Source: Sphingobacterium siyangense (lineage in GTDB: Bacteria; Bacteroidota; Bacteroidia; Sphingobacteriales; Sphingobacteriaceae). From it: 64,000 nt of DNA. The DNA is taken from contig NZ_VLKR01000015.1 in the NCBI RefSeq assembly GCF_007830445.1, positions 83,139 to 147,138 on the forward strand. The letters run 5' to 3'. Below, piece after piece: positions 35,678 through 45,237 of the stretch (the first letter of the stretch is position 1; each line of letters starts with the position of its first letter). Both the position numbers and the translations under genes were made by a program. The notes under the pieces are model-generated. The model was given only the letters and a program-made list of their open reading frames with translations. It was not told where the DNA came from and searched no databases.

Positions 35678-36880
35678 TTATTTAGCTAAGTTTTTAACAA
35701 CAATTTTTTCAATCGTTCGATCCTCTTGTGACACTGTAAATCCAATTGCCTGCATACTGTTTTTAAAAGAAACATAGTCTGTAACCGCACCGAGCTTCAC
35801 TTTTTCACTCGTATCTTTGACATCCAAAATAATAGGAGGAAAATCAAGATTGTTTATTTCTAACAATGTACAGGCCATTTTTATACTCATTCCGTCACTA
35901 GGTTTATTACTATTATTTGCCGACCGTTTTGTTACCAACCATATTTCACTGCTTTCCAAAGCAAATGACACGTTCAATCTCATCCTGTTAGTCATATCGG
36001 CTACCAGCGCATTGATACGCTGTTCTTCCGTCCACGATAGTGGCCATAAAGATTCATAGCAAAATCCGTGATCTTTTAACCATTGTGATTTTGATTCGGC
36101 TTGGTAATCCAAAAAATCTGCTTCATCTAAACCAATAAGTTTCACTCTTTCTTTTTTCATTAGGGGCAACTTTCTCACACTGGAATAAGCGTAGTACAAA
36201 GCCGGAAGAAGCGATACATTAGTCATTTTGTACCGGATCTTTTCTCCTATCGTATCTCTTTGATAAGTACTCGGCAGGCCATTCTTGTAAGCCGACAATG
36301 TAGAGGTTAAATCTGCGTTACCATCAAAAAATTGGAGCTCCTCAAAATCATTCTTAATTGGCCATTGCTTTGTGGTTTTACCCGCCAAAATCTCCTGTAT
36401 TGACTTTTTGGTAACCATATCGCCAGCAGTAATAGCTATAACTTTTCCTTTGTAAATCCATACCACATGAGGATAACCTTTATGTGGAAATAAATTTTTA
36501 AAAGTATTGTCTTCAACTACGACATCCAATTTGTTAGTTTTTGTGTATGCATTCTTTTTGAAGAAATTACTTACTACAGCTCTACTCTCCGGTGATATCG
36601 GAAGTATCTTTATTGTTTTGCCAAACTCTACTTGCAGCCTATTATTTTTTGGAAAGGCTTCGATACAGGCCGTACAGTTGGTCATAAAAAAATCTAGAAT
36701 AACCAAATCAGGTTTCAAGCTTGTAAAGTTGATTTCACCTGTTATCGTTTTCACCTTGTGTTGAACTTCAAATTTATCACCAATTTGAAGTGCGTTATTG
36801 TCTTGATCCTGTGCATATAAGCATACAGTATTTAAAAAACACAGGATTATTAGAGAAAGCAAATTTATTTTCATTTTCAT
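35678..36880 (-). CDS. TlpA-like thioredoxin-fold protein with CTAC active site
   Basis: Exported protein of 400 residues: signal peptide (1-23, ending LYAQ), then an N-terminal thioredoxin-like domain (about 30-165) whose active site is C69-T-A-C72 in MTNCTACIEAF, preceded by LVILDFF. The usual Trp before the first Cys is replaced by Asn. The C-terminal 230 residues are not recognised (ESKSQWLKDHGFCYES, LEINNLDFPPIILDVKD); the last part resembles domains seen behind TlpA in Bacteroidota cluster proteins. It is the last gene of a SusC/SusD/TlpA operon and one base separates it from SusD. Domain order is reversed relative to the TlpA-like gene at 23744, where the redoxin part is C-terminal. 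Confidence 0.82.
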   Translation of the reverse strand: MKMKINLLSLIILCFLNTVCLYAQDQDNNALQIGDKFEVQHKVKTITGEINFTSLKPDLVILDFFMTNCTACIEAFPKNNRLQVEFGKTIKILPISPESRAVVSNFFKKNAYTKTNKLDVVVEDNTFKNLFPHKGYPHVVWIYKGKVIAITAGDMVTKKSIQEILAGKTTKQWPIKNDFEELQFFDGNADLTSTLSAYKNGLPSTYQRDTIGEKIRYKMTNVSLLPALYYAYSSVRKLPLMKKERVKLIGLDEADFLDYQAESKSQWLKDHGFCYESLWPLSWTEEQRINALVADMTNRMRLNVSFALESSEIWLVTKRSANNSNKPSDGMSIKMACTLLEINNLDFPPIILDVKDTSEKVKLGAVTDYVSFKNSMQAIGFTVSQEDRTIEKIVVKNLAK

Positions 36881-38242
36881 CTACCGTTGATTTTGTTGTA
36901 TTAATGGATTAAATTCTATTACCTTTTTAGGGATTAGAAATGCATAGCGCAAATCATTTGGTTCTATCGAATAGACAACATTGTCGATTAGTCGCCGAAA
37001 GGTCTGTTGAAACCTTATATCGTGATTTAATCTTTTCATATCCATCCACCTTAAGTTTCGCATGATCAAAGATTTATTACGCTCGGCCAGCACTTCTTTC
37101 AAGACTAATTCCCTATCACCTGAACTGAAATCCAGATACGTATTTTTGACATATCTGGATCTTAATAATTTATTCAAGTATCCAATAGCATCGGTGACCT
37201 TATTATTTCTTACTAACGCTTCCGACAAGGTTAAGTAGAGCTCATCCGTAGCTATCCCGCAAAATGTCGAGGCGTTAACAGCGCCATCATATCTTCCCTT
37301 AAAGGCATATGTACCATTATTATTGCTTTTAAAATATAGCGTCCTTCGCAGATCATTATTCTTATAGGATTTGATTAGATTGGAATCGATTTTTGCTATA
37401 GTCGGATTAATACAGGCATTTGTAAAAGTGACTGCATGAAAAATCACTTCATCGTTAAAACGTACAAAGGGTGCGGATGCCGTCTTACTCAGTGTATTAT
37501 AATCTATCAGAACCGCATAAAGATCCAGTGCTTCTCTTGCTCTCTTTTCAGCTACCCCATAGTCGCCCATCATTAACCCCAAGCGGGCTAAGGTTGCTAA
37601 AGCAGCGGCCTTTGTTGGCCTCGTTTTGATTACAATTTTTTCTGGAAGTAATGGTACCGCCTCTTCTAGATCTTTTTTGATCTGCTGATAGCTATCCTCG
37701 AGCGAAGACCGAGATTCAATATAGTCGATGTCCGGATTTAACCGTAATACCAAGCCAAGGATATCCTTTGCTTTGGCGGCATCATACCCCACTGTAAATA
37801 CATTCAGGAGCTGCATCCAGGAATAAGCCCTAAAAAACAGACCTTCGCCTTTAATGCGATCATAATCTGTAGGGTTGGTATTGCGATCTATATCTTTCAA
37901 TAAGGTCAGTACCTGATTAGCAATGAGGACAACTTTATATGGAGCCTGCCAATGATTTGTGGCCAATTCAGTCATTGGATTCCATACATGAGCATTTCGA
38001 TCTTCACTATTTGCTATTGCGTTAAAATTGGCCGCGTTAAGGTAATAGTGATCAGAAGCAATATCCGGAATCGGAGAAAAACTTGAGTTCATCGTACTTC
38101 TGTTATCGAGCAAGGCATCACAGTCTGCCAATGTCTTCGGTACGAGCATCTTTTGATCTGGTTTCATATCCAGATATTTATCACAGCCTGCAAGTGTTAA
38201 TAAAGTGCAGGCTAGCATAAAAATAATCTTATTTAATTTCAT
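36881..38242 (-). CDS. SusD/RagB-family lipoprotein
   Basis: 453 residues with lipoprotein signal (KIIFMLACTLLTLAGC) followed by DKYLDMKPDQKM, the standard SusD mature start. C-terminal SusD block: ELYLTLSEALVRNNKVTDAIGYLNKLL and VLAERNKSLIMRNLRWMDMKRLN. It lies 24 bases after the SusC stop and is fused end to end with the TlpA-like gene. It is close in type to the SusD at 22371, so the two operons probably serve related substrates. Confidence 0.93.
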   Translation of the reverse strand: MKLNKIIFMLACTLLTLAGCDKYLDMKPDQKMLVPKTLADCDALLDNRSTMNSSFSPIPDIASDHYYLNAANFNAIANSEDRNAHVWNPMTELATNHWQAPYKVVLIANQVLTLLKDIDRNTNPTDYDRIKGEGLFFRAYSWMQLLNVFTVGYDAAKAKDILGLVLRLNPDIDYIESRSSLEDSYQQIKKDLEEAVPLLPEKIVIKTRPTKAAALATLARLGLMMGDYGVAEKRAREALDLYAVLIDYNTLSKTASAPFVRFNDEVIFHAVTFTNACINPTIAKIDSNLIKSYKNNDLRRTLYFKSNNNGTYAFKGRYDGAVNASTFCGIATDELYLTLSEALVRNNKVTDAIGYLNKLLRSRYVKNTYLDFSSGDRELVLKEVLAERNKSLIMRNLRWMDMKRLNHDIRFQQTFRRLIDNVVYSIEPNDLRYAFLIPKKVIEFNPLIQQNQR

Positions 38243-38266
38243 CTTAACTCTTCTTAAAATGTTACC

Positions 38267-41200
38267 TTATAATTCAACCTTAGCACCTAGTGATAATGTA
38301 AATGGTAGCGGAATAGCATCCCTATATTCAGGATCTATGTTGAGTTTGTTGGCTTTCCAAATAATCCAATTAATATTTTTAGCAAAGACTGTCAGTGCCA
38401 GCGATTTACAAAAAACCGGCTTTGGTAATCGATAGGATAAGTAAAGGTCCTGCAGACGCAAATTATCTCCTTTGATGACCAGTACTTCAGATTTTTTGTA
38501 AAATTCATCTCGCAGCGAATTCAATGGATATTGTAATGATGGAACTACCGTTGTCAATTCGTCACCGGGGTTCTGCCATCTTTTCAAATAATCATCGTGC
38601 CCCACACGATTAAGCGCAAAGTCCATTTCAAAAAAAGATTTGCGAAACATATAGTGCCCCCATCGTGCCTGCATATTAAAAGCGAAGGAGAAGTTGCCGA
38701 TTGAAAACTCGTTTTCCAGCGAGCCGTAAAAAACGGGGCGTCCAGGTCCGACATATTTCATGTTGTCTAGCGAACCGTATAAAATACCGTTATAGTCTGT
38801 AGACACTTCACCATTAAGATATCCACGCGGATCACCGTTCTGCGGATCAAGACCTGCGGAAGCAAAAGCGAAAACTGCACCCTCTTCAAATCCTTCGCGC
38901 AGGAAACCGCCTGCCGAACCCGAGGTAGTGACGTATGTCGCCGGGCTTGACCATTTATAGGGATATCTGGCAACTTTAGTCCTATTTTTACTCAATAGCA
39001 GCTTATTATTCCAGCTGAAATTTCCATGACGTATGTTTTGGCTCATCATTGTGAGCTCAAAACCTTTCCCCCGTAATTCACCACCGTTCTTTGTAACCGA
39101 TTCATACCCCATGGTAGGGTCAATAGGAACATTTGTGATCAGATCTTTTGAATTCTTGTTGTAGTATTCGAATGTTCCAGAAATTCGGTTCCGAAAAAGA
39201 CCAAAATCCAAGGCCAAGTTCATGGTCTGTATCTTTTCCCAGGTCAAACTTGGATTAGGCGCCGAACTTAGCGATCCATACGGCAAATTTGTATAAGAGT
39301 CTGCTCCATTATAATAAATAATTGGATAGGCACTATACGATGTATTGGCCCTACCAGCGAATCCATAGGTAAATCGAAGTTTCAACTGATCAATGTGATC
39401 ATTTTTCTCAAACCATTCTTTATCCATTCGCCATGAAACACCTGCTGACCATAGTGGCTGCCATTTGTTATTGGCTCCTATTCCAAATATGTTGGAGGCA
39501 TCCTGACGCAGGCTACCTGATACGATATACTTTTCTTTAAATTCGTAATTAGCATTAGCAAAGAAAGATACAAAGCGATTTTGCTGCAACATCAGATCTA
39601 CCCCATCCTCAATCGTACTGCCACCATAACCTTTATTTAAAATCGGAAAAACCGAAGTATAATCTACAGGTAGGTGATTGAGATTTTCGCGGTTGTAACC
39701 ATATAGGATATTTGCATTTCTAGTGTATTTCTTATCCCTTATCTCACTGCCACCCAACAATTGTATGCGATGCAACTGGTTAGGTGAATGCCAGCTGTAG
39801 TTCCCCTGAAAACGTAGCGTATGACTTTCTGTATTATCATTGATGTAGTTCATACGATCGCCAATAGGAATTGGTCTTTTTAATACACTATTATCATTCC
39901 ACTGGGAATAAAAATTGATCATATTTCTTGCCGCATAGGAGTCAATTCCTACCCAGTCTTCTACCGGATTTTGAAAATTCTGATAAATATAAGCCAGGTT
40001 AAGATTGAGGTTATCGATCAATCTGTAGCTTGCCGAAAAATTGATCAGTAGATCTTTTGGATTGGCCAATTGATGGTTCGCGTCTATTTCCTTTAGTGGG
40101 TTAAAATGCCAGTCCAATAACTTCCCGTTTCCAGCCGTGTCCCTATAAACCTTTCGTATCGGCACAATATCCACATCTACTGGCTGACCATTATCATCTA
40201 CCAGCTTGAGGTAAGGCCACTCACTTCCATTTGCATCCGATGCACCGTATGAAATAGTCTGTAAAATACTTTGATCTCGAGCATGTACTTTCGTATATCT
40301 TATATCCGTATTGATCTCTAGGTTAGCAATAGGTTTGGCTTTTACTGAGGACCTGAAGGTGTACCGATTATTTTTAGAGGCGATATTTTGATTTTTGTTG
40401 ACATCAGTTCCCAAAGAGAATAAATAAGTGATTTTTTGATTACCACCTGATACATCCAAATTATACTGTTGGAGAAATGAGTTTCTATAAAAATAGTTGC
40501 TGTAATCATCACGGACGTCATATCGCTTAAAATTTTCGATGGCGTTGTCGACATCCTTTTGTACCGCATTTCCACTTCTCAACGCACCAAGCAATTCAAT
40601 AACCGGACTAACTGTACTGTAGCTATTCCTGTCATTCAAATAGTAATCATAGTAGCCTTTATCAAATAAATATCTTTCGTAATCTATAAAATTAGTACTC
40701 GACATAAATGGAAGCTTATAAATGTCAGGTTTGCTTGCAATTGTCAGATTAGACGTAAAATTTACGCTTCTAGGTTGGCTGTAGCTTCCACTTTTACTAG
40801 TCAGCACGATGACACCACCGCCACCGGCTGTCCCCCAGATGGACGAAGCTACCGCATCTTTTAAGATCGTGACACTCTCAATATCATTTGGATTGATATC
40901 ACGTACATCGCCTTCATAAATCGCATTGTCCAATACGACTGTCTGCTTAAATATACCTGATATTGCAGATCTACCACGCATTAAAAGGTTGTTGGGCGGT
41001 GTAGCATTATATGGTGATCGGTCAGAAAACTGATAATCTTTATCAATCCGGAGGCTGACACTAGCGTTTTCTAGACGGTCTAATATATTACCCCCAACGC
41101 GCTTATTTAATATCTTATTATTGATCAGTTCAAAACTCCCAGTCGCCCTTTCTTTCGGAATCTTTTGGTAACCTGTAGAAACTACTTCCACCTCGTCCAA

Positions 41201-41746
41201 TTGATTCTCTATCGGTATCAATTTTACTTGCATTGATACCCCAGCGACATAAGGCATTGCTAATCGTTTGTATCCCATATGGGAGAATGAAACTGTACCT
41301 TTGGGATTGGCGACTTGCAATGAAAACGAGCCATCCTTATTAGACGAGGTCCTACCCTTTTCACCATCTACTCGAATGGATACACCTTGGATCGGTTTAC
41401 CATCGATTGAAGATACAACAGTACCGCTGACAGATAACAACCCTTCCGCCCCGCTGTCCTTGCGGGGCGTCTGAGCTGATAAACTAAACATATGAAAACT
41501 GAACATCATAAGGAACAGGATTAGAATTGTCCTTATGCTAAACATTCCCTTTACACTCTTTGGCATCGGCACAGGGGTACATGCCGACATCATCTGCCTC
41601 AAGCTATATACTATACAATCGAAGGGGTACTTTTTATCCCACGGATATTGAACTTTTTTTAAATTATTATTTGCGGCATCCTTTATAGCTGCCGGATAGG
41701 CTACCTTATCCAATAAGGCAGCCATCAGATTTGATCTGTGTTTCAT
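38267..41746 (-). CDS. SusC/RagA-family TonB-dependent transporter, N-terminal extension
   Basis: Outer-membrane transporter, 1159 residues from the first ATG. A credible signal peptide starts only at residue 61 (MPKSVKGMFSIRTILILFLMM, cleavage SLSAQ), so 60 residues (KKVQYPWDKKYPFDCIVYSL in the middle) precede it. This extension is open, well composed and begins 16 bases behind the previous gene, so it may be translated, but a start at 41566 would give a normal precursor. Then CarboxypepD_reg-like domain (VSGTVVSSIDGKPIQGVSIRV), TonB-box-like EVEVVSTGYQ, plug (ILDRLENASVSL, LLMRGRSAISGI, VTILKDAVASSIWGTAGGGGVIVLTSK) and barrel. No STN domain is present, and no sigma/anti-sigma pair is adjacent. 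Confidence 0.92.
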   Translation of the reverse strand: MKHRSNLMAALLDKVAYPAAIKDAANNNLKKVQYPWDKKYPFDCIVYSLRQMMSACTPVPMPKSVKGMFSIRTILILFLMMFSFHMFSLSAQTPRKDSGAEGLLSVSGTVVSSIDGKPIQGVSIRVDGEKGRTSSNKDGSFSLQVANPKGTVSFSHMGYKRLAMPYVAGVSMQVKLIPIENQLDEVEVVSTGYQKIPKERATGSFELINNKILNKRVGGNILDRLENASVSLRIDKDYQFSDRSPYNATPPNNLLMRGRSAISGIFKQTVVLDNAIYEGDVRDINPNDIESVTILKDAVASSIWGTAGGGGVIVLTSKSGSYSQPRSVNFTSNLTIASKPDIYKLPFMSSTNFIDYERYLFDKGYYDYYLNDRNSYSTVSPVIELLGALRSGNAVQKDVDNAIENFKRYDVRDDYSNYFYRNSFLQQYNLDVSGGNQKITYLFSLGTDVNKNQNIASKNNRYTFRSSVKAKPIANLEINTDIRYTKVHARDQSILQTISYGASDANGSEWPYLKLVDDNGQPVDVDIVPIRKVYRDTAGNGKLLDWHFNPLKEIDANHQLANPKDLLINFSASYRLIDNLNLNLAYIYQNFQNPVEDWVGIDSYAARNMINFYSQWNDNSVLKRPIPIGDRMNYINDNTESHTLRFQGNYSWHSPNQLHRIQLLGGSEIRDKKYTRNANILYGYNRENLNHLPVDYTSVFPILNKGYGGSTIEDGVDLMLQQNRFVSFFANANYEFKEKYIVSGSLRQDASNIFGIGANNKWQPLWSAGVSWRMDKEWFEKNDHIDQLKLRFTYGFAGRANTSYSAYPIIYYNGADSYTNLPYGSLSSAPNPSLTWEKIQTMNLALDFGLFRNRISGTFEYYNKNSKDLITNVPIDPTMGYESVTKNGGELRGKGFELTMMSQNIRHGNFSWNNKLLLSKNRTKVARYPYKWSSPATYVTTSGSAGGFLREGFEEGAVFAFASAGLDPQNGDPRGYLNGEVSTDYNGILYGSLDNMKYVGPGRPVFYGSLENEFSIGNFSFAFNMQARWGHYMFRKSFFEMDFALNRVGHDDYLKRWQNPGDELTTVVPSLQYPLNSLRDEFYKKSEVLVIKGDNLRLQDLYLSYRLPKPVFCKSLALTVFAKNINWIIWKANKLNIDPEYRDAIPLPFTLSLGAKVEL

Positions 41747-41762
41747 CTGCTTATTGTTAAGG

Positions 41763-42137
41763 TTAGTCTGCTATTCTTCCAAAAAATTCATGGATTCGCT
41801 TCGTTATTTCGAACTCATCCATACTTCTTAGCGTCGTTTCGGCTTCAGAGATATCTATTTTACTAATGTCCATAAAGTCTTTATGTATATGGAAGTAGGC
41901 GATTAGCAGCGCCATAACCTCCACGGCAAATACCTGCTTGTGGCAGATTTCCAGGACATTCTCGCCAGACGATCTCTCGACTGATTTTTTCAATAGCATA
42001 TTGATCGTATTCTGAATGGTATTGATGTCGTACTTATTCCAAAATTCGATGATCTTTTTAATCGGATCGTAAGCAGGTTCATGTGCTTGATATATGGCCA
42101 GTTCTAGCGCTAGCACACTTGAATATTTTTGATTCAT
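41763..42137 (-). CDS. Hypothetical protein upstream of SusC
   Basis: 124-residue acidic, helical protein without signal peptide or membrane segment (NQKYSSVLALELAIYQAHEP, KIIEFWNKYDINTIQNTINMLL, QVFAVEVMALLIAYFHIH). I do not recognise it. It precedes the SusC gene by 16 bases on the same strand and is the first gene of that operon, a place where Bacteroidota often have a regulator; nothing in the sequence shows DNA binding. The upstream 42138-42300 must contain the promoter, but no TAnnTTTG match was found. Confidence 0.6.
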   Translation of the reverse strand: MNQKYSSVLALELAIYQAHEPAYDPIKKIIEFWNKYDINTIQNTINMLLKKSVERSSGENVLEICHKQVFAVEVMALLIAYFHIHKDFMDISKIDISEAETTLRSMDEFEITKRIHEFFGRIAD

Positions 42138-43099
42138 TTTTAAGGTTCATAAAGATGACTTAGCTATGTCCTATTCTTTTTAATTGGACGTAGCTTCCCC
42201 CATTGCAAAAAAATTGCATTCCAAAGAGGTGTCATTGCAGGGAATTTTAGATCCTTGCAGGTTTCACAAATTAAGAATTAACAAAATCCCGCAAAGCGCC
42301 CCGAGACGGTTACAAAGCATTGATTAGGGGGACATTATGGCGCTTCCTGTCGGGAAAGATAAAAAACCGATCTGTAAGCAATAGAAAACTATGCTTAAAT
42401 TCCTTTGATTTGTTTGGAACAATAAATTTTAAATGCTAATTTTAAGTTGTTGACGCTTGAATAGAGCATTTAAATCTATCATTAACCTGATCTAAAGGGA
42501 ATGTTGTAAAACAGACAGATCGGAAAACCTTGAATAAGGGAGTACTTATTTGTATCCTATCGACACATTACAAATTGGCGATAGCAGCCCTCTCCTATTT
42601 CGGTTTTTAATGATGTAATAAACTATTCTGGCGCGCGAATAGCGTTCTTTATGGGAATTGTGTGTGCAAACCGATGGCTTACCTCCTGGAGGTGACCTGT
42701 GGTTTTTTTGTGGGTGTTTGCTTTTCGTTTTATCATAATTCAATTTTGGTTATAAAACGATTCGACCCGGAAAACTTAAGAAAAAAGTGCAGCTAAATAT
42801 ACCAGTTGGCACCTCGCAACTTAAGTTCATGGTTCCGCCAGAAACCTCCTTCTCATCCGAAGATTCAAAGGTCGCCACAAAAGTTAACGAGGAACGCCAT
42901 ACTGGAATACTGTGCTAATATAAACAATTCCAGCAATAGGCGATCACTCGGACAACTCGTGGCAATCTGGCGGATTTAGAACGAGTCGACATCGTTAGTG
43001 ATGGATCGCTCCTGCACTCAGTGTCGCTACAAATACAAAACAAAGATATATAAATAATTAGAAATAGACAAATTAATCGAATTCTATTTTCAAAATTTT
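42138..43099. other. 962-base gene-poor stretch before the defence island
   Basis: No complete gene can be supported. On the plus strand one frame from 42739 to about 43053 reads as possible coding text (KLKKKVQLNIPVGTSQLKF, VPPETSFSSEDSKVATKVN, later RGNLADLERVDIVSDGSLL) but has two in-frame stops (TAA at 42916, TAG at 42937) and no known family; it may be a decayed gene tail. A 65-codon minus-strand frame (42546-42743) has no good start and no family. No tRNA, integrase or clear attachment repeat was found here, although this is the left border of the defence genes. Confidence 0.3.
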
Positions 43100-43744
43100 A
43101 TGGAAAACTCCAGCGAAGGTAAATTTAGGGAGAAAGCTAAGGAATTTAGGTTGCATTTTAACCTTTCTGAGGAAGATATTGATCAATTGATTAAGGAAAA
43201 AGGATTAGTGTATTCGAAGGTTGAATCTGGAAAAAGGACAATTACTTTGGAACTGGCAGAAAGCTACCCATTAGTAGTATACGGCATTGATTATTGCGTA
43301 TTTAAGAAAGACGAGACAACGTTTCCTGAATATGAAAAACTTCCGGAATCAACAAAGATATTGCTTGAAAGTAAAGAGAATTCAAGCAATAAAGTAGGTT
43401 CGAAAGGAACCAAAAACAAAGCGAGCTATGTGGTAATCGTGATCAAAGATTTTAAAGTAGGTCATCAATTCATTAAGTCGGAGATAATTTCCGTTCTACC
43501 ATCGCCTCTCAATCTTGAAAAATCAATTGACTGGAATAAGGGTTTGTTGAAGGGGCTTGTGAAGAATACAAATACATCAAAACATTGGGTAGACGAGAAA
43601 GGCAAAAAGCGTAGGGAAACTTCTTATGAAATAATTCGAGAAGTTGATTCTGGACTTTTAGAGAAAGCAAAAAAAAGTATAGAACCTAAGGCATTAAAAG
43701 AATTTGAGGAAAAACTAAAGGATTCCAATGGAAAAAAAGCGTAA
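43100..43744 (+). CDS. Putative HTH-type regulator of the HNH gene
   Basis: 214 residues. The first 65 (FREKAKEFRLHFNLSEEDI, DQLIKEKGLVYSKVESGKRT, LELAESYPLVVYGIDYC) look like a Xre-type helix-turn-helix with the usual SKVESGKR recognition region. The rest (VVIVIKDFKVGHQFIKSEII, WNKGLLKGLVKNTNTSKHWV) is unrecognised and basic. It overlaps the HNH nuclease gene by 17 bases, so the two are translationally linked, as control proteins of restriction enzymes often are. The regulatory role is inferred from position and the weak HTH match. Confidence 0.55.
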   Translation: MENSSEGKFREKAKEFRLHFNLSEEDIDQLIKEKGLVYSKVESGKRTITLELAESYPLVVYGIDYCVFKKDETTFPEYEKLPESTKILLESKENSSNKVGSKGTKNKASYVVIVIKDFKVGHQFIKSEIISVLPSPLNLEKSIDWNKGLLKGLVKNTNTSKHWVDEKGKKRRETSYEIIREVDSGLLEKAKKSIEPKALKEFEEKLKDSNGKKA

Positions 43745-44438
43745 TCCAAAATGGCAACGGGATGAGCTTATTCTAGCTTTGGATCTATATTTTCAACTAG
43801 AATCGGGTCAGATACATGCTAGAAATCCGTTGATTATTGATTTATCAGATACTTTAAACAAGTTACCCATTCATGGGGATAAGGATGAATATGAGAAGTT
43901 TAGAAATCCTAACGGCGTTGGACTTAAGCTCAGTAATTTTTTAGCTCTAGATGAATCATATTCTGGAAAAGGAATGGCTGCGACAAGTAAACTTGATAAA
44001 GAAATATTTGCAGAATTCAAGGACAATAAGGAACTGCTTCATAAGCTTGCCAATGCCATAAAACTCAGCGCAATCAATCCTGAGATTAGAAATAATATAC
44101 TTAATCTGACTGAAGATGTTGATGATGAGACAAAAGTAAAAGAAGGTGGTCTTTTATACCGCTATCACTTAGCAAGGGAACGGAGTACCACTATCGTCAA
44201 AAAGAAGAAAGAAAATGTACTTAAACTCCATGGTAGACTGGAATGCGAGTTATGCAGTTTCGACTTCGAAAAAGTATATGGGGAGATTGGTTGCGGATTT
44301 ATTGAATGTCACCATAAAAAACCGTTATATGCACTGGTCGAAGAAACGGAGACAACACTAGACGATCTAATGCTAGTGTGCTAAAATTGCCATAGGATGT
44401 TGCATCGGGGGTGGAATATGGAGATTATAAATTCATGA
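43728..44438 (+). pseudogene. HNH restriction endonuclease interrupted by an in-frame stop
   Basis: HNH-family nuclease with the N-terminal domain seen in COG3183-type (McrA-like) restriction proteins: WQRDELILALDLYFQLESG, LSDTLNKLPIHG and FRNPNGVGLKLSNFLALDES. The C-terminal HNH/zinc motif begins CELC near residue 173 and IECHHKKPL near 191, then DDLMLVC (C218). Codon 219 is TAA (44382-44384). The same frame continues without a break as NCHRMLHRGWNMEIINS to a TGA at 44436, so the stop replaces the residue inside the second CxxC and removes the catalytic Asn/His part. As read, the product should be inactive unless the stop is read through or is a sequence error. Confidence 0.8.
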
Positions 44439-44753
44439 TAATATAGCTCTTTGAATTTAAGTATAAAATAGCATATCGAAAATGATTCCTAAATAGCAAT
44501 TAGATATCAATACTTAAAGATTATAAAAACAGGATCAATTGAAATTGTTGGGAAATTTTGGTTTGAGACTTTTAAGGAAGTTATAAACAGGTATTAACAT
44601 AATTAAGAAGTCAAACAGCAATAGTTAGGAGCTATTGGTTATTTAAAAATCAATTAAATACGGAAAACCGTAAGGAGATATTAATAAGGATGATTAGGTT
44701 TGACATGAGAAAACAAATTTTTATTGGAGAATTACTTTTAAATAATTTATTAA
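44439..44753. other. Short AT-rich intergenic stretch
   Basis: 315 bases between the broken HNH gene and the MazF/PemK-like gene. It is very AT-rich with no reading frame of note, no strong hairpin and no repeat that I can see. It may hold the promoter of the downstream genes, but no TAnnTTTG match is convincing. Confidence 0.4.
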
Positions 44754-45119
44754 ATGGCATTTAGCAAAGGAGATATTGTTTGGGTTGAATATGACAATAG
44801 ATATCCGAAAAAATTGAGACATCCAGCTGTTGTTTGGGAATATACTGATGATGAAACAGATTTTCTCGGTATTATGCCAACTCACGCTAGGCCTGGAGGA
44901 AAATTTGATAATATACTCATGCTTAAAACACACTTTTTAGATGGAGAGGAAGTGTCGTTTTCGGATACTCATTTTGTTAATCAACTATTTATCAAGTTTC
45001 AGGGATGAGGGCCGTTTTATAAAGCAGGTTCTTTAACGGATATAGGAACTGAATTTATTGCACAAAATCTTAAGACAACAGCACCAATTTCCTTTGATAA
45101 TTATATAAAGCCATTATGA
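44754..45119 (+). pseudogene. MazF/PemK-like small protein interrupted by in-frame TGA
   Basis: Small protein starting FSKGDIVWVEYDNRYPKKLRHPAVVW, a fold start like that of MazF/PemK-type proteins, followed by FDNILMLKTHFL and THFVNQLFIKFQG. A TGA follows at 45006-45008 after 84 codons. The frame then goes on for 36 codons (GPFYKAGSLTDIGTEFIAQNL...) to a TGA at 45117. The downstream part continues the fold, and the context G-stop-GPF suggests an original Trp (TGG to TGA). It is thus probably a one-base nonsense mutant, or a truncated functional form. It lies 119 bases upstream of the methyltransferase gene. The toxin assignment is weak. Confidence 0.6.
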
Positions 45120-45237
45120 TAACAATATAAGAGGCAAAAGGCAACCGGCTTTATGGTGAAATTGAGGATAATTACATGGCGATACCATAAGCAATTATTT
45201 AAAAATTATACATTAAAATAGTTAATAATATAAATTA

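Noticed and set aside
42546..42743. 65-codon minus-strand frame (KHPQKNHRSPPGGKPSV)
   Set aside because: Only a TTG start, basic low-complexity text, overlaps another short frame; no support.
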